Shown here piece after piece: positions 1-8,794 of a stretch of 64,000 bases of DNA. The notes beneath the pieces were generated by a model. That model ran no database searches, was not told the origin of the DNA, and saw nothing but the letters and a program-made list of their open reading frames with translations. Origin of the DNA: Pigmentiphaga daeguensis (lineage in GTDB: Bacteria > Pseudomonadota > Gammaproteobacteria > Burkholderiales > Burkholderiaceae_B); contig NZ_BAAAEN010000024.1 in the NCBI RefSeq assembly GCF_039523035.1, forward strand, positions 1-64,000, given 5' to 3'. Positions within the stretch are counted from its first letter, which is position 1, and each line of letters starts with the position of its first letter. The translations under genes and the position numbers were made by a program.

Positions 1-87
1 TGAGGCCGAAGCGCGATACTATCGGCAACTTGCAGCGCCGACTGTGGAACCTGTTTTACTTTAACCAAAAAGCCTCCGCGATCCCCG

Positions 88-714
88 GTGCGATTCACAG
101 TGGATGGTGATGTGGTCGACCGCAGACTCGACCATAACGTGGCCGATCAGCTTGCCATAGCACTCTTCGCGAATCGCGCATTTCTTGTGGAGGGGACAAC
201 CGAATCGGCTGTGTTCTACGGTATTGGCGATAGAACTTCTCCGGGGGCTCTTGAGGCAGCAGGTATCTCGATTGTTCCAGTCGGCAGCAAGACATCAATA
301 CCTCTCGCGCATGCGATTCTGAAATCTATTGGTGTTCCAGTCTATGCGCTTTTTGATGCTGACGGTGGATTTGAAGTGCGCGCCAAAGCTAAAAACAAAA
401 AGCAAGATGACATAGATCGGGAGCGCAAAAATCATGCGGTAGAGAACCGCAGGTTAATGCGGTACTTCGGCTTGCCTGAAGAAGATTTTCCACCTGCCAC
501 CATTTCCGAAGTCGCCGCGATATTTGATGATCACCTTGAGGCGTTTCTGTCCGCGAACTGGGATGAGTGGATATCTGCCTGCAATATTATTGAGACTGAT
601 GCCGGAATAAATCTTGCGAAGAACCAGCTCGCATACCGGACTGCGACACTCCGATCAGGAGGCGAGGTGCCAGAAATGCTTGCGCAGATTTTGGTCAAAG
701 TGGAAGGTAAGTAA
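88..714 (+). CDS. OLD-family TOPRIM protein, C-terminal part (5' end cut or frameshifted)
   Basis: The reading frame is open from after the first codon of the window; the GTG at 88 is only the first possible start. The product looks like the C-terminal half of an OLD-type protein, an ATPase fused to a TOPRIM nuclease. The visible motifs are FLVEGTTE near residue 32, which supplies the TOPRIM glutamate, and ALFDAD near residue 88, which supplies the acidic metal-binding pair. No Walker A motif lies within the window. A different frame is open from base 2 to about 61 and also looks coding, so the real gene either starts upstream and is frameshifted here or simply enters from the left. The stop is 2 bp before the DUF2130 gene, so the two form one transcription unit. 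A role as ICE cargo, possibly in defence, is inferred. Confidence 0.55.
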   Translation: MRFTVDGDVVDRRLDHNVADQLAIALFANRAFLVEGTTESAVFYGIGDRTSPGALEAAGISIVPVGSKTSIPLAHAILKSIGVPVYALFDADGGFEVRAKAKNKKQDDIDRERKNHAVENRRLMRYFGLPEEDFPPATISEVAAIFDDHLEAFLSANWDEWISACNIIETDAGINLAKNQLAYRTATLRSGGEVPEMLAQILVKVEGK

Positions 715-716
715 CC

Positions 717-2126
717 ATGCATGAAATAATCTGCCCTCACTGCAGGAAAGCATTCAAGATCGACGAAGCTGGGTACGCGGACATCCTGAAGCAGGTTCGA
801 GATAGCGATTTCGAGAGACAGTTACATGAACGGCTAGAGTTGGCCGAACAGGAAAAACGCAATGCGGTTGAGCTGGCTGAGGCCAAGGTTGCCAACGAAT
901 TACAGAAAGCCGCATCCGCCAAGGATGCCGAGATTCAGGAGCTGAAAGCCAGGCTTGATGCCGGAGAGGTTGCGCGGCAACTCGCCGTGGCCGAGGCATT
1001 GAATGCGGTGGAAAAAGAGCGTGACACGCTTGCAAATGAATTAGAACAGGCGAAGCGCGACAAGCAAGCTGTATCCAAGTTGGCAGAGGTCACGCTCATA
1101 AGCGAAGTGCAAAAGGCCGCTGCAGCAAAGGAATCGGAGATACAGGAACTTAAGGCGAAACTCGACGCCATTGTTATTGAGAAAAAGCTTGCCATTACTG
1201 AAGCAGTCAACGCAGTCGAGAGAGAGCGTGACGAAATGAAGAGCGGCTTGCAACGGGCAGAACTTGAAAAGCGTCTTGCCGAGAAATCTTTGAAAGAAAA
1301 GTACGAGACGCAGATCAAGGATCGCGATGACGCAATCGAGCGTCTACGGGACATGAAGGCGCGATTATCGACCAAAATGGTTGGCGAAACGCTAGAGCAG
1401 CATTGTGAGACCGAATTCAATCGAATTCGCGCTACCGCATTTCCAAGGGCGTATTTTGAGAAGGACAATGATGCGCGCAGCGGAAGTAAGGGGGACTACA
1501 TATTTCGCGACTCAGATGAAGCTGGAACTGAGATCGTCTCGATTATGTTTGAGATGAAGAACGAGAATGATGAAACCGCCGCCAGGAAGAAAAATGAAGA
1601 TTTCCTGAAGGAGCTTGATAAGGATCGCACTGAGAAGGGTTGCGAGTATGCAGTGCTGGTTTCTCTGCTCGAACCTGAAAGTGAGCTATACAATACGGGA
1701 ATCATTGATGTGTCCCACCGTTACCCAAAAATGTATGTTGTCCGGCCGCAATTCTTCCTCCCCATCATCACCCTGCTACGAAATGCGGCAATGAATTCGC
1801 TCAAGTACAAATCCGAGCTGGCGCTCGTGAAGGCGCAAAATATCGATATCACGAATTTCGAGGCCCAGCTGGATACGTTCAAGACTGCATTCGCCAAAAA
1901 CTACGACCTCGCCTCCAGGCGATTTCAGACAGCAATCGATGAAATCGACAAGTCGATCGATCACCTACAGAAGACAAAAGAGGCCCTGCTTGGCACCGAC
2001 AGAAATCTTCGACTCGCGAACGACAAGGCGCAGGACGTGACGATCAAGAAGTTGACTCGGAGTAACCCAACAATGGCTGCGAAGTTTGCCGAACTCAAGA
2101 ATGGCGGATCTTCTGGTGCTGAATGA
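717..2126 (+). CDS. DUF2130 coiled-coil protein
   Basis: This 469-residue protein has three parts. The N-terminus carries a CPHC half zinc ribbon (residues 6-9). A long, highly charged coiled coil runs over about residues 30-220. The C-terminal DUF2130 domain (about 225-455) includes a region around GSKGDYIF and FEMKNEND that looks like a nuclease-fold acidic core. The coiled coil contains two copies of a block of about 60 residues that share QKAA(S/A)AK(D/E)(A/S)EIQELKA, so it seems to have grown by internal duplication. The biochemical function of DUF2130 is not established; its members often sit in mobile or defence-rich regions. It starts 2 bp after the OLD-type gene and converges on traI. 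The family call is firm and the function unknown. Confidence 0.85.
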   Translation: MHEIICPHCRKAFKIDEAGYADILKQVRDSDFERQLHERLELAEQEKRNAVELAEAKVANELQKAASAKDAEIQELKARLDAGEVARQLAVAEALNAVEKERDTLANELEQAKRDKQAVSKLAEVTLISEVQKAAAAKESEIQELKAKLDAIVIEKKLAITEAVNAVERERDEMKSGLQRAELEKRLAEKSLKEKYETQIKDRDDAIERLRDMKARLSTKMVGETLEQHCETEFNRIRATAFPRAYFEKDNDARSGSKGDYIFRDSDEAGTEIVSIMFEMKNENDETAARKKNEDFLKELDKDRTEKGCEYAVLVSLLEPESELYNTGIIDVSHRYPKMYVVRPQFFLPIITLLRNAAMNSLKYKSELALVKAQNIDITNFEAQLDTFKTAFAKNYDLASRRFQTAIDEIDKSIDHLQKTKEALLGTDRNLRLANDKAQDVTIKKLTRSNPTMAAKFAELKNGGSSGAE

Positions 2127-2136
2127 GTCTGGTCAT

Positions 2137-3984
2137 TTACGTCGGAAGCACGGCCAGGTAGGGGTTGTTTTGTGGCATTTCACAGAATACCGATTGTGGC
2201 GGAAGAAGCAGGTAGCCGTGTAGCTTCCGTGATTTTCTGGGGCCTGTGACTTCGCAGGTCCAGATGTTCAACCCACTCGGCTGCTTGCGATGCAATTGCA
2301 ACCGCTCGAAGCGCTTCTGCACCCACTGCCAATCCTGCAGGTTCTCCTGTTTGGCCAGCTTTCCTAACTGCGGGTGTTCCTGCGCATAGCGCTGGAATAC
2401 GCCAGGGCTGACTAGGTAGGCGGTGTCGCTCACGGTATGCACCAGCGCTTTTGCATCGTTGATGATGAGCCGCCGCGTGGCGATGCCCTGTTTCAGCCAC
2501 GCCATGAAGTGCTCGCCGGATGGCTGTGTCGTCGAGGATGTGGAGGCCGGCCGCGAAGGCGCCGCGGCAGCCAAGGTCGGCGGGGGCGTATCGGCAAGAA
2601 CGATGGGTATTTCGTCCGGGACGGTTTCCACATCCTGATCGGTGGTTGGCGAGTTTCCCGTTCCCACCATCGCCAGCATGTCCGCCATGGCGTCGGGTAT
2701 GGCCTGTGCCTTGGATGGAGGGGCCGATGCAATGCCGCTAACTTCCGCTGGCGGAGCGTTTTGGTTCTCCAAGGCTGACGCCGTGCCGTCCGCAGAAAGG
2801 ATGGCCCCTGCCTCGGCAGCTTCGCCTGCCAGTGCCGCGTCGATCGTCACCGTCCCTGCAAACGGCGCCGGTCGCTCACCAGATTCCCAGATCAGCGCGG
2901 GCGCGAGGCGCAACAGGGTGAACGAGTGGGTCCAGCCGGTGGAACTGGTCACGGTAGCACGCCAGATCGCTTTGCCGTCCGGCGTGGGCTGCAACATGCC
3001 GTGATCCTGCAGCACGTTGAACACGGCGGTGTTGTTCGCAGGAATGCCGTCAATGCCCTGTGATAGTAGATGTGCCCGAAGCTTGTCCGAGACCGTCTTG
3101 CTGACTAGCCACAAACCATCCTCGGTGAGCCAGCCATCGGAGGCTTCGGGTTGGTTCAGCTTCAGCTCCTCCTTGAGCAGGTAACGCAGCCCGTCCAGCA
3201 GCTTGCGTTGCAGTGCGTGCTTGGGCGCGACCATGGCGCGCGCAGGATCGCCGCCCAGTTCCTGGGCCACGGAAGCACGGTCGGCCTGCACCACCAGTTC
3301 GCCCAGCACGCCAGCGTGCTCGTACTGCCCGGCCAGGACGTAGAGCAGCGGTGCCCACAGCGACGGATAGCTGCTGAGCCAGTCCAGAACTTCGCGGTCA
3401 AGCAGTTGCCGGTAGAGCAAGCCCGTCGCGGCGCTGTGGAGTCGGTACTCGCGATCGTCACGGTAGCGGAAGCGATATGGCTGGTGCAGTGGGCCGTGCC
3501 ACGGATGCCAAGTGCTGCCGTCGGCCAGCTCCACGTGCAGATCGACGGCGACCTTGCCGATGTCGTGCAGCAGTGCGGCGTAGGCGACGGCAGCAGTCCA
3601 GGCTTCGGCTTGCGCGGCCTGGTCCTCGGGGTTGGCGCCGATGGGCAGCAAATGGGACTGCCGCAGCTTGAGGCTGTAGGCGACGATTTCCAGGCCGTGG
3701 TCGAGCATGCCGCCTGGGTAGGCATGGTGATGTGCTTCGGATGCAGGGAAAGCCTGAACCAACTCGGCATAACGTTCCATCGGTGTGCGGTACAGCGCGG
3801 CGAACTGCTTGCGCGAGAGCGAGGTGCGCTGCCAGATGTGTTCCAGCAGCTTCTGCCGGCGCGGTGTCGCCAGCAGCGATGCGGCCGATTCCGGTTGCAG
3901 CAGCCCTTTCGGGAGATCGGTGACGGGTGCAGGCGACGGAGCGGCAGCGACCGGAGGCCGTTTCCGCTGGAACAGAGAGAGCAT
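2137..3984 (-). CDS. traI: MobH-family conjugative relaxase TraI
   Basis: This is the relaxase that nicks the ICE at oriT and pilots the single strand to the recipient. The N-terminal half (about residues 25-330) is the TraI_2/MobH domain, with the histidine cluster HHH at 85-87, HG at 96-97 and the HD metal motif LLHDIGK at 138-144. A proline/alanine-rich linker follows. The C-terminal domain (about 490-610) matches the TraI_2_C family. I chose ATG 3984 (615 residues) because AGGA lies about 9 nt upstream and the family homology begins there; the frame stays open another 84 codons upstream. It is the last gene of the minus-strand transfer region and converges on the DUF2130 gene. Confidence 0.93.
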   Translation of the reverse strand: MLSLFQRKRPPVAAAPSPAPVTDLPKGLLQPESAASLLATPRRQKLLEHIWQRTSLSRKQFAALYRTPMERYAELVQAFPASEAHHHAYPGGMLDHGLEIVAYSLKLRQSHLLPIGANPEDQAAQAEAWTAAVAYAALLHDIGKVAVDLHVELADGSTWHPWHGPLHQPYRFRYRDDREYRLHSAATGLLYRQLLDREVLDWLSSYPSLWAPLLYVLAGQYEHAGVLGELVVQADRASVAQELGGDPARAMVAPKHALQRKLLDGLRYLLKEELKLNQPEASDGWLTEDGLWLVSKTVSDKLRAHLLSQGIDGIPANNTAVFNVLQDHGMLQPTPDGKAIWRATVTSSTGWTHSFTLLRLAPALIWESGERPAPFAGTVTIDAALAGEAAEAGAILSADGTASALENQNAPPAEVSGIASAPPSKAQAIPDAMADMLAMVGTGNSPTTDQDVETVPDEIPIVLADTPPPTLAAAAPSRPASTSSTTQPSGEHFMAWLKQGIATRRLIINDAKALVHTVSDTAYLVSPGVFQRYAQEHPQLGKLAKQENLQDWQWVQKRFERLQLHRKQPSGLNIWTCEVTGPRKSRKLHGYLLLPPQSVFCEMPQNNPYLAVLPT

Positions 3985-4235
3985 GTGGGTGTCCTGGTGG
4001 CGGGCAAGCGGGCGGCCTTTTCGCCTTTTCGGGTAGGGCCTTTCCCCTTGCACCCCATTCCCTTGCCGTTTCGGCCCTTTGGCCTTTAGAAGCCTTTGGA
4101 TATAGAGCGGTGAGCATTGGTTGTCCACCGTCAATGCGGGTATGGCGGGGCCGGATTGATGCAGGAAGGCTGGCTGTTCCCACCCTACGATGAGATTCAT
4201 TGTTGGATGCTGGAGGACCCCGGTGAGACCTTTCA
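3985..4235. other. traI-prlF intergenic region, candidate oriT
   Basis: This non-coding stretch separates the divergent traI and prlF genes. It is unusually rich in pyrimidine runs on the plus strand, with repeated GCCTTTT / GGCCTTT units from about 4010 to 4099. It includes GGCCTTTAGAAGCCTTTGG at 4081-4099. MobH relaxases often act close to their own gene, so this is the natural place for an oriT. No nick site can be assigned from sequence alone. Confidence 0.35.
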
Positions 4236-4264
4236 TTGACGAGGTAAGGATATTTCCTTACAAT
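4236..4264 (+). promoter_or_regulatory. Sigma-70 promoter of prlF-yhaV with a palindromic operator
   Basis: TTGACG (4236-4241) and TACAAT (4259-4264) are separated by exactly 17 bp, giving a near-consensus promoter 28 bp before the prlF start. The spacer and the start of the -10 box hold a perfect inverted repeat: GTAAGGA (4244-4250), a TATT loop, and TCCTTAC (4255-4261). A dimeric repressor bound there would block RNA polymerase. This fits the autoregulation known for PrlF-YhaV pairs. Confidence 0.8.
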
Positions 4265-4291
4265 ACGGGCATTGCGATCAAGAGAGCCGCC

Positions 4292-4609
4292 ATGCCTGCC
4301 ATTCACGAAGTTGCCACGCTGACCTCCAAAGGCCAGATCACGCTACCCAAGTCCATCCGACAGGCACTTGGGGCCGATACCGGCAGCAAGCTTGCGTTCG
4401 AGCTTCGTGGCAGTGAGGTCGTCGTGACCCGCGCCGATGCCGAGCACGAGGACCCGGCCATTGCCGCGTTTCTGACCTTGCTGGCCCGCGACATTGAAGC
4501 GGGTCGGAATGTGCGCGGCCTGCCCGAGAATCTGGCTCGCACAATGCTGGAGCACGCGGGGCACAAGGTGGACCTGGGCGATGATTTCGATGAGGACGTG
4601 GAAATCTGA
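4292..4609 (+). CDS. prlF: PrlF (SohA) antitoxin, AbrB-fold
   Basis: This 105-residue protein has an N-terminal SpoVT/AbrB swapped-hairpin DNA-binding domain (about residues 5-50, with TSKGQITLPKSIRQAL) and an acidic C-terminal tail that would neutralise the toxin. ATG 4292 fits the domain start and the promoter just upstream. The stop overlaps the yhaV start by one base (TGATG), which implies translational coupling. PrlF normally neutralises YhaV and, alone or in complex with it, represses the operon; the palindrome at 4244-4261 is the likely site. In an ICE this pair would stabilise maintenance (inference). Confidence 0.9.
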   Translation: MPAIHEVATLTSKGQITLPKSIRQALGADTGSKLAFELRGSEVVVTRADAEHEDPAIAAFLTLLARDIEAGRNVRGLPENLARTMLEHAGHKVDLGDDFDEDVEI

Positions 4610-5067
4610 TGCAACAGCATGGCTGGACACTGCTGTTCCACGACAACCTGATCGAGCAGTTGATGAAGCTGCGCGCGGCTGTGCTGCGCGCCCAAGGCAA
4701 CGACCCGGAAGGGTTCGGATCGAACGCCAACGTCAAGTTCTTCCGGGCCTTGACCCAGTTGATACAAGACGTGATACCGAGCGATCCGGCGCGCGACGAA
4801 TACCGCCAGGGCAACACCATGGGGCCGGCCTATCGCCACTGGCGGCGGGCCAAGCTCGGAAGGCGATACCGGTTGTTCTTCCGCTACGACTCGAAGGCGA
4901 AGGTCATCGTGTACGCCTGGGTCAACGATGAACAGACCCTGCGGTCTTCGGGAAGCAAATCAGACCCGTATGCCGTGTTCGAGAAGATGCTCGGGCGCGG
5001 GAATCCGCCGGACGAATGGAGCGCATTGGTACAGGCAAGCAAGCAGGATTGGAGCAAACTGGAGTAG
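4609..5067 (+). CDS. yhaV: YhaV toxin (RelE-superfamily ribonuclease)
   Basis: This 152-residue protein has the YhaV signature. It begins with a GW-LLFHD segment, and its core includes KFFRALTQLI, a conserved RQG--GP-YRHWRRAK segment and RYRLFFRYD. Family members are ribosome-associated mRNA endonucleases that stop growth when released from PrlF. The length is normal and there is no sign of damage. It overlaps prlF by one base and is followed 27 bp later by the DUF3742 gene on the same strand. Confidence 0.9.
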   Translation: MQQHGWTLLFHDNLIEQLMKLRAAVLRAQGNDPEGFGSNANVKFFRALTQLIQDVIPSDPARDEYRQGNTMGPAYRHWRRAKLGRRYRLFFRYDSKAKVIVYAWVNDEQTLRSSGSKSDPYAVFEKMLGRGNPPDEWSALVQASKQDWSKLE

Positions 5068-5094
5068 CGATCTCACATGTAGCAGGTGACGACC

Positions 5095-5457
5095 ATGAAC
5101 ACGACGACCCGCATCAGCACCGCAGAACGCCTCGGCCGCAGCTTTGGCCGTGGATGGCGTGGATACCTTCGTCGTGAACAGCGTGTCGCACGGTGGCTGG
5201 TGACGCTTGGAGTGCCAGTAGGGGGGGCTGCGGCAGTGCTTTGGATCGTCAAACTGGCCGTCCTTGGTGTGCTGCTCTATTCCGCGTTCTGGCTGGCATT
5301 GCTGCTGGTATTTGCGGTGATTGCAGCGGGAGTCATGGGGAACGCTGAACTGGATGATGAGCCACAGACAGAATGGCGTACTGGGCCGCTGGGATTCGGC
5401 CTGTACCATCCCGATGGTTCCAGGATCGACCCTCACGACCCTGATGCCGAGGCGTAG
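5095..5457 (+). CDS. DUF3742 family membrane protein
   Basis: This 120-residue protein has two hydrophobic segments at about residues 36-58 and 62-82 and an acidic C-terminus ending in DPHDPDAEA. DUF3742 proteins are typical of this ICE class, next to the TraG-like gene. Their job is unknown, but a role at the inner membrane near the secretion apparatus is reasonable. ATG 5095 is preferred over the in-frame GTG at 5086 because AGCAGG lies 9 nt before it. Its stop is 13 bp from the stop of the convergent traG-like gene. Confidence 0.8.
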   Translation: MNTTTRISTAERLGRSFGRGWRGYLRREQRVARWLVTLGVPVGGAAAVLWIVKLAVLGVLLYSAFWLALLLVFAVIAAGVMGNAELDDEPQTEWRTGPLGFGLYHPDGSRIDPHDPDAEA

Positions 5458-5470
5458 GACTCCGGGTTGT

Positions 5471-6994
5471 CTACTTCCTGCCACCTGCCTTTATCAGTGC
5501 GCCACCTCCCTTACTGCCCGCTGTCTGCGCATCCTTGGTGCCATTGATCAATGCCTGTGCAATGGCTCCAGCATGGAGACCTGCCCAAGTGAGGGCAGTC
5601 ATCCAAAAGGCTGGCAGCACCAAGAACATCGTGCCCATGACGAACATCAGGAGCATGTCCCCGAAGGCGTTGTTCAGCCCCACCAGCGGGTCGAAGTTGG
5701 CGTGTTGCCGGTTCCAGCCGAAGCCCCAGCCGTAGAGCGCATCGAGGATGGTGCTGTCGATCCAGCGCGCGAGCTGGAACCAGAAATCGACGAAGAACAG
5801 CGCGAACTGCACGACGCTCACGGTAACGACGGTCTTCAGGTCGTAGGTGCCCACGACCAGCACCAGCGGGATGCAGATGACCAGCGCCATCTTGAGCAAG
5901 GCGAGCACCATGGGCAGCGCCTGGCGCACCACGTCCATGGCGGGAAACGCGGCCATCGCGCCGACAGCCATGCCGACGTCGCCCGTGGCCCGCGTAACGA
6001 TGTTCGGCAGGGTCTTGTCGATCTGGCCGCCGTAGTCTGTATAGACGCTGCCCTGGTTCAATTTCTGCTGCCGTGGCGAGGCGATGGTGCGGATCACCGA
6101 GTCGTCCACCTCAGCTCGGCTCAGGAAGCCGGCCCAGCCCGCTAGGCGATTCAGCAGGCTTGGGTCTACCTGCCCCAGCAGGCGCGCGCGCAGACCATTG
6201 CTGCCATCGGCCCACCACTGCCTGCAGGACGGATAACCGCCACCGCTGGCCACCTGCGCAAGCCCCGCGTCGCGGGTGCTGTCGTAGGGCCAGTCATCGC
6301 GTGGTGTGCTGGAGCGGTAGGTGTCGTAGTAGCCGCCGGTGTCCGTGAAGAAGCGCGAGCCGATCCAGGTCACGTCGTGCATCTGCGCTTCATCGAGGTT
6401 TGGGCGCTGCATGAAGAGCTTGGCGCGCGCCGGTCCGTAGCAGTCGCGCGAGAAATCCGCCACTTCCTGAGCCAGCACCGGGTCGTCGATGCGCGTCGCG
6501 TCGATCTCCATGCGCATCTGCCGCAGATCGGTCCCGCAAGGGATCGCCGCCACCGAGGCACCGGTCACTGCTCGCGAGAGTGTGTGCATAAAGGCCCACC
6601 AGACGGGCACCTTCGCCGATTGGTTGTTGATAGTACTGAAGGACTGTGACCAGCCGGTATCGGTGGGTTGCGGCACGCTGACCTGGCATTGGGCCGAGCG
6701 TGCGCTGTCGTAGCGGATGGTGTTGAGATCCACGTCGATGAAGGGGATGCCGGCGAACATCACCACCACGATGGCGACGAACACCCGGTTCTCGATGCGC
6801 GCAGCCGAAAGCACGCCCTTGTTGCCTTCGTCGGCACCCTCCGCACGGGCCTTCAGCCATTCCTGCACGATGATGGCAATGAAAGGCAGCGCGAATACAC
6901 CGCTCGCCACCAGCACGGCCCAGATACCGTTGTGGACGATCCACGACACCAGCGTCAGGTAGTACTCCAGGTAGTCGGTGGTGAAAAGCGTCAT
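5471..6994 (-). CDS. traG: TraG N-terminal-domain mating-pair protein
   Basis: This 507-residue inner-membrane protein has hydrophobic segments near residues 20-42 and 75-95 and a cluster of several over about 340-490, with a large periplasmic domain between. It matches the TraG_N family. In F-type systems TraG acts in mating-pair stabilisation and exclusion, but only the N-terminal-type part is present here, as is usual for GI-type (MPF-G) ICEs. It is the last gene of the long minus-strand transfer operon, 15 bp after the small membrane gene at 7010. Confidence 0.85.
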   Translation of the reverse strand: MTLFTTDYLEYYLTLVSWIVHNGIWAVLVASGVFALPFIAIIVQEWLKARAEGADEGNKGVLSAARIENRVFVAIVVVMFAGIPFIDVDLNTIRYDSARSAQCQVSVPQPTDTGWSQSFSTINNQSAKVPVWWAFMHTLSRAVTGASVAAIPCGTDLRQMRMEIDATRIDDPVLAQEVADFSRDCYGPARAKLFMQRPNLDEAQMHDVTWIGSRFFTDTGGYYDTYRSSTPRDDWPYDSTRDAGLAQVASGGGYPSCRQWWADGSNGLRARLLGQVDPSLLNRLAGWAGFLSRAEVDDSVIRTIASPRQQKLNQGSVYTDYGGQIDKTLPNIVTRATGDVGMAVGAMAAFPAMDVVRQALPMVLALLKMALVICIPLVLVVGTYDLKTVVTVSVVQFALFFVDFWFQLARWIDSTILDALYGWGFGWNRQHANFDPLVGLNNAFGDMLLMFVMGTMFLVLPAFWMTALTWAGLHAGAIAQALINGTKDAQTAGSKGGGALIKAGGRK

Positions 6995-7009
6995 GACCCC
7001 GATCTCCCC

Positions 7010-7381
7010 TCAAGCGGCCTGCATCAACAGGCTGGCTTCCAGCGCCACAATGGCGGCGACGCCGGCGATCTCGCTGCGCAGCAGGCGCCGTCGCGCCTGC
7101 CTATCCGCTCCGCGCTGGGCCTCGCGCGCCAGCAGTCGGCGACGCATCCAGACCCAGCCGTAGGCTGTCGCGCCGTACAGGCACAGTCGCCACACAAGGA
7201 AGTAACCCGCCGTGGCCGTCAGCCAGCGCTCCCAGCCGGCGATGCTGCCGACGAGATAAATGCCGACGATGTTGGCGCCCACAGCGGCGGCGACGAGCAC
7301 CACCGTCCACAGCAGCGCCTTCGCCGCGCGCCGGTTGAGCAGCCAGCGCGGGCGCAGCCAACTGGCACGCGGCGGGTTCAT
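7010..7381 (-). CDS. Small ICE membrane protein
   Basis: This 123-residue protein has three likely membrane helices (about residues 22-45, 50-70 and 103-120) separated by arginine-rich loops. I do not recognise a named family. Its start overlaps the stop of the TraH-like gene by 4 bp, so it is translated with the transfer operon. A supporting role in the secretion channel is inferred from position only. Confidence 0.65.
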   Translation of the reverse strand: MNPPRASWLRPRWLLNRRAAKALLWTVVLVAAAVGANIVGIYLVGSIAGWERWLTATAGYFLVWRLCLYGATAYGWVWMRRRLLAREAQRGADRQARRRLLRSEIAGVAAIVALEASLLMQAA

Positions 7382-8784
7382 GGGTTGCCTCCCGGATTGC
7401 CCTTCTGAAGCCGGTCGAGGCGGTCGGGAATGGGATCGCCTTCGTAGATGCCACGTGAGCCAGCCGCGCGCGTGCCGTGGCGCTGGATGATGGCCATCGG
7501 CGAGTTGTTCGCCAGCTCGCGGCGCAGCTCCAGCTCGGTCTTGAGGTTGCGGATTTCCTGGTCGAGCGTGTCGCTCTCGTGGTTCACGGCCTCGACCGCC
7601 AACTGGTTCGCCGCGACGTTGGGCTCCTTCTTACCGGTCAGCAGGGTGCGCTGGAGCAGCAATGCCTTCTCCAGCACCGACGCCAGCGCGACCTCCGAGG
7701 CCAGGCGCCGCGCCAGCAGGTCTTGATCCGGCTCGTCGCGCAGCGCCTCGATGACGCCGCGCGTGATGGGCAGCGAGGTGCTGCCAGCCGCGCGCAGGTT
7801 CTCGAAGGTGGTGTTGCGCGTTCCCGAGACCAGCTCCTGCAAGGCTTCCAGCTTGGCCTCGTATTCCTCCTGGATCAGCGGCGTCAGCCCGACGCCGGGC
7901 ACCGTTTCGGTCTTGGTGCAGGCATCGCAGGTGCGCTGCACCTGTTCCCCAAGAACCCGTGTGGCCCATTCAGTCGCTTGTTGTGGCGACGTCCAGGTCT
8001 GGCAGGACAGGCTCGCGCAACTGGCGGAAGCGATGGACGACGTGTCGGTCACGCTGCGGCCGTTGACCAGGTTGTAGCCCGCGCGGGTGACGTCGCCGAC
8101 CACGCGGATGGCCGACTGGCCTGCGCCGCCCGCATTGCTACCACCCACCCAAGGCACGCCGTCGTTGCCGCGGCGCGTCTCCGCCTGTTCAATTGCCGAC
8201 ACGGCATCCGTGCTCGACACCGCATCGCGCAGTGCCATGCCTTCGGCCATCTGGCTCCAGCCGAGTTGTCCGCCCGCCGTGTCGGCCATCTTCTCGGCCA
8301 TGGCACGGCAGGTCAGCTTGGAGCGGTCGAAATCCAGGCGCGCCTGCAGCACGCCGTTGGTCAGCAGGTTGTACAGGCCGGGATCGGCGCGCTGGATGAT
8401 CAGCGCAGGCAGCGATGCCACCGCGCTGGTGGCGCTCTGGATCACGTTGCTCATGATCTGCTGAAAGCCGTTGGTGACGCCGTTGAGCTGGTTGCGCAGC
8501 GTGGTCTGGATGCTCATGTCGCCGCAGATCAGGTTGCTGTTCCAGCCCACGCCAACGCCGATCGAGCGCATGCCGGCCGCGCGGCCCATGGACACCGCGC
8601 TGCCGCCGCCAATCGAATACATCACTTCGTCGCCGATCACGGAGCCGCCGGTCTGAAATCCGGCCTGCGCCCACGCCAGGCCGCCGCCAAGAACGAGTGC
8701 GCCAGCCAGCAGCCCAGCCAATACCGTGGGACGCAGCAGGCGGCACGCCTTGGTGGAGAGGTTTGTCAGTTCAGGACGCTTCAT
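7378..8784 (-). CDS. TIGR03755 / PFL_4711 family ICE protein (TraH-like)
   Basis: This 468-residue secreted protein has an N-terminal hydrophobic signal at about 20-40, ending in AWA. It is rich in alternating helices with paired cysteines (for example CDAC near 285), as expected for a periplasmic mating-pair-formation protein. The family is specific to this ICE class and sits where F-type systems have TraH. The start at 8784 lies 10 bp downstream of the TIGR03756 gene. Confidence 0.85.
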   Translation of the reverse strand: MKRPELTNLSTKACRLLRPTVLAGLLAGALVLGGGLAWAQAGFQTGGSVIGDEVMYSIGGGSAVSMGRAAGMRSIGVGVGWNSNLICGDMSIQTTLRNQLNGVTNGFQQIMSNVIQSATSAVASLPALIIQRADPGLYNLLTNGVLQARLDFDRSKLTCRAMAEKMADTAGGQLGWSQMAEGMALRDAVSSTDAVSAIEQAETRRGNDGVPWVGGSNAGGAGQSAIRVVGDVTRAGYNLVNGRSVTDTSSIASASCASLSCQTWTSPQQATEWATRVLGEQVQRTCDACTKTETVPGVGLTPLIQEEYEAKLEALQELVSGTRNTTFENLRAAGSTSLPITRGVIEALRDEPDQDLLARRLASEVALASVLEKALLLQRTLLTGKKEPNVAANQLAVEAVNHESDTLDQEIRNLKTELELRRELANNSPMAIIQRHGTRAAGSRGIYEGDPIPDRLDRLQKGNPGGNP

Positions 8785-8794
8785 CGCCGTACCC

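Noticed and set aside
3151..4089. Long plus-strand frame opposite traI
   Set aside because: It is a shadow of the GC-rich traI gene; the minus-strand protein has MobH motifs and the plus frame has none.
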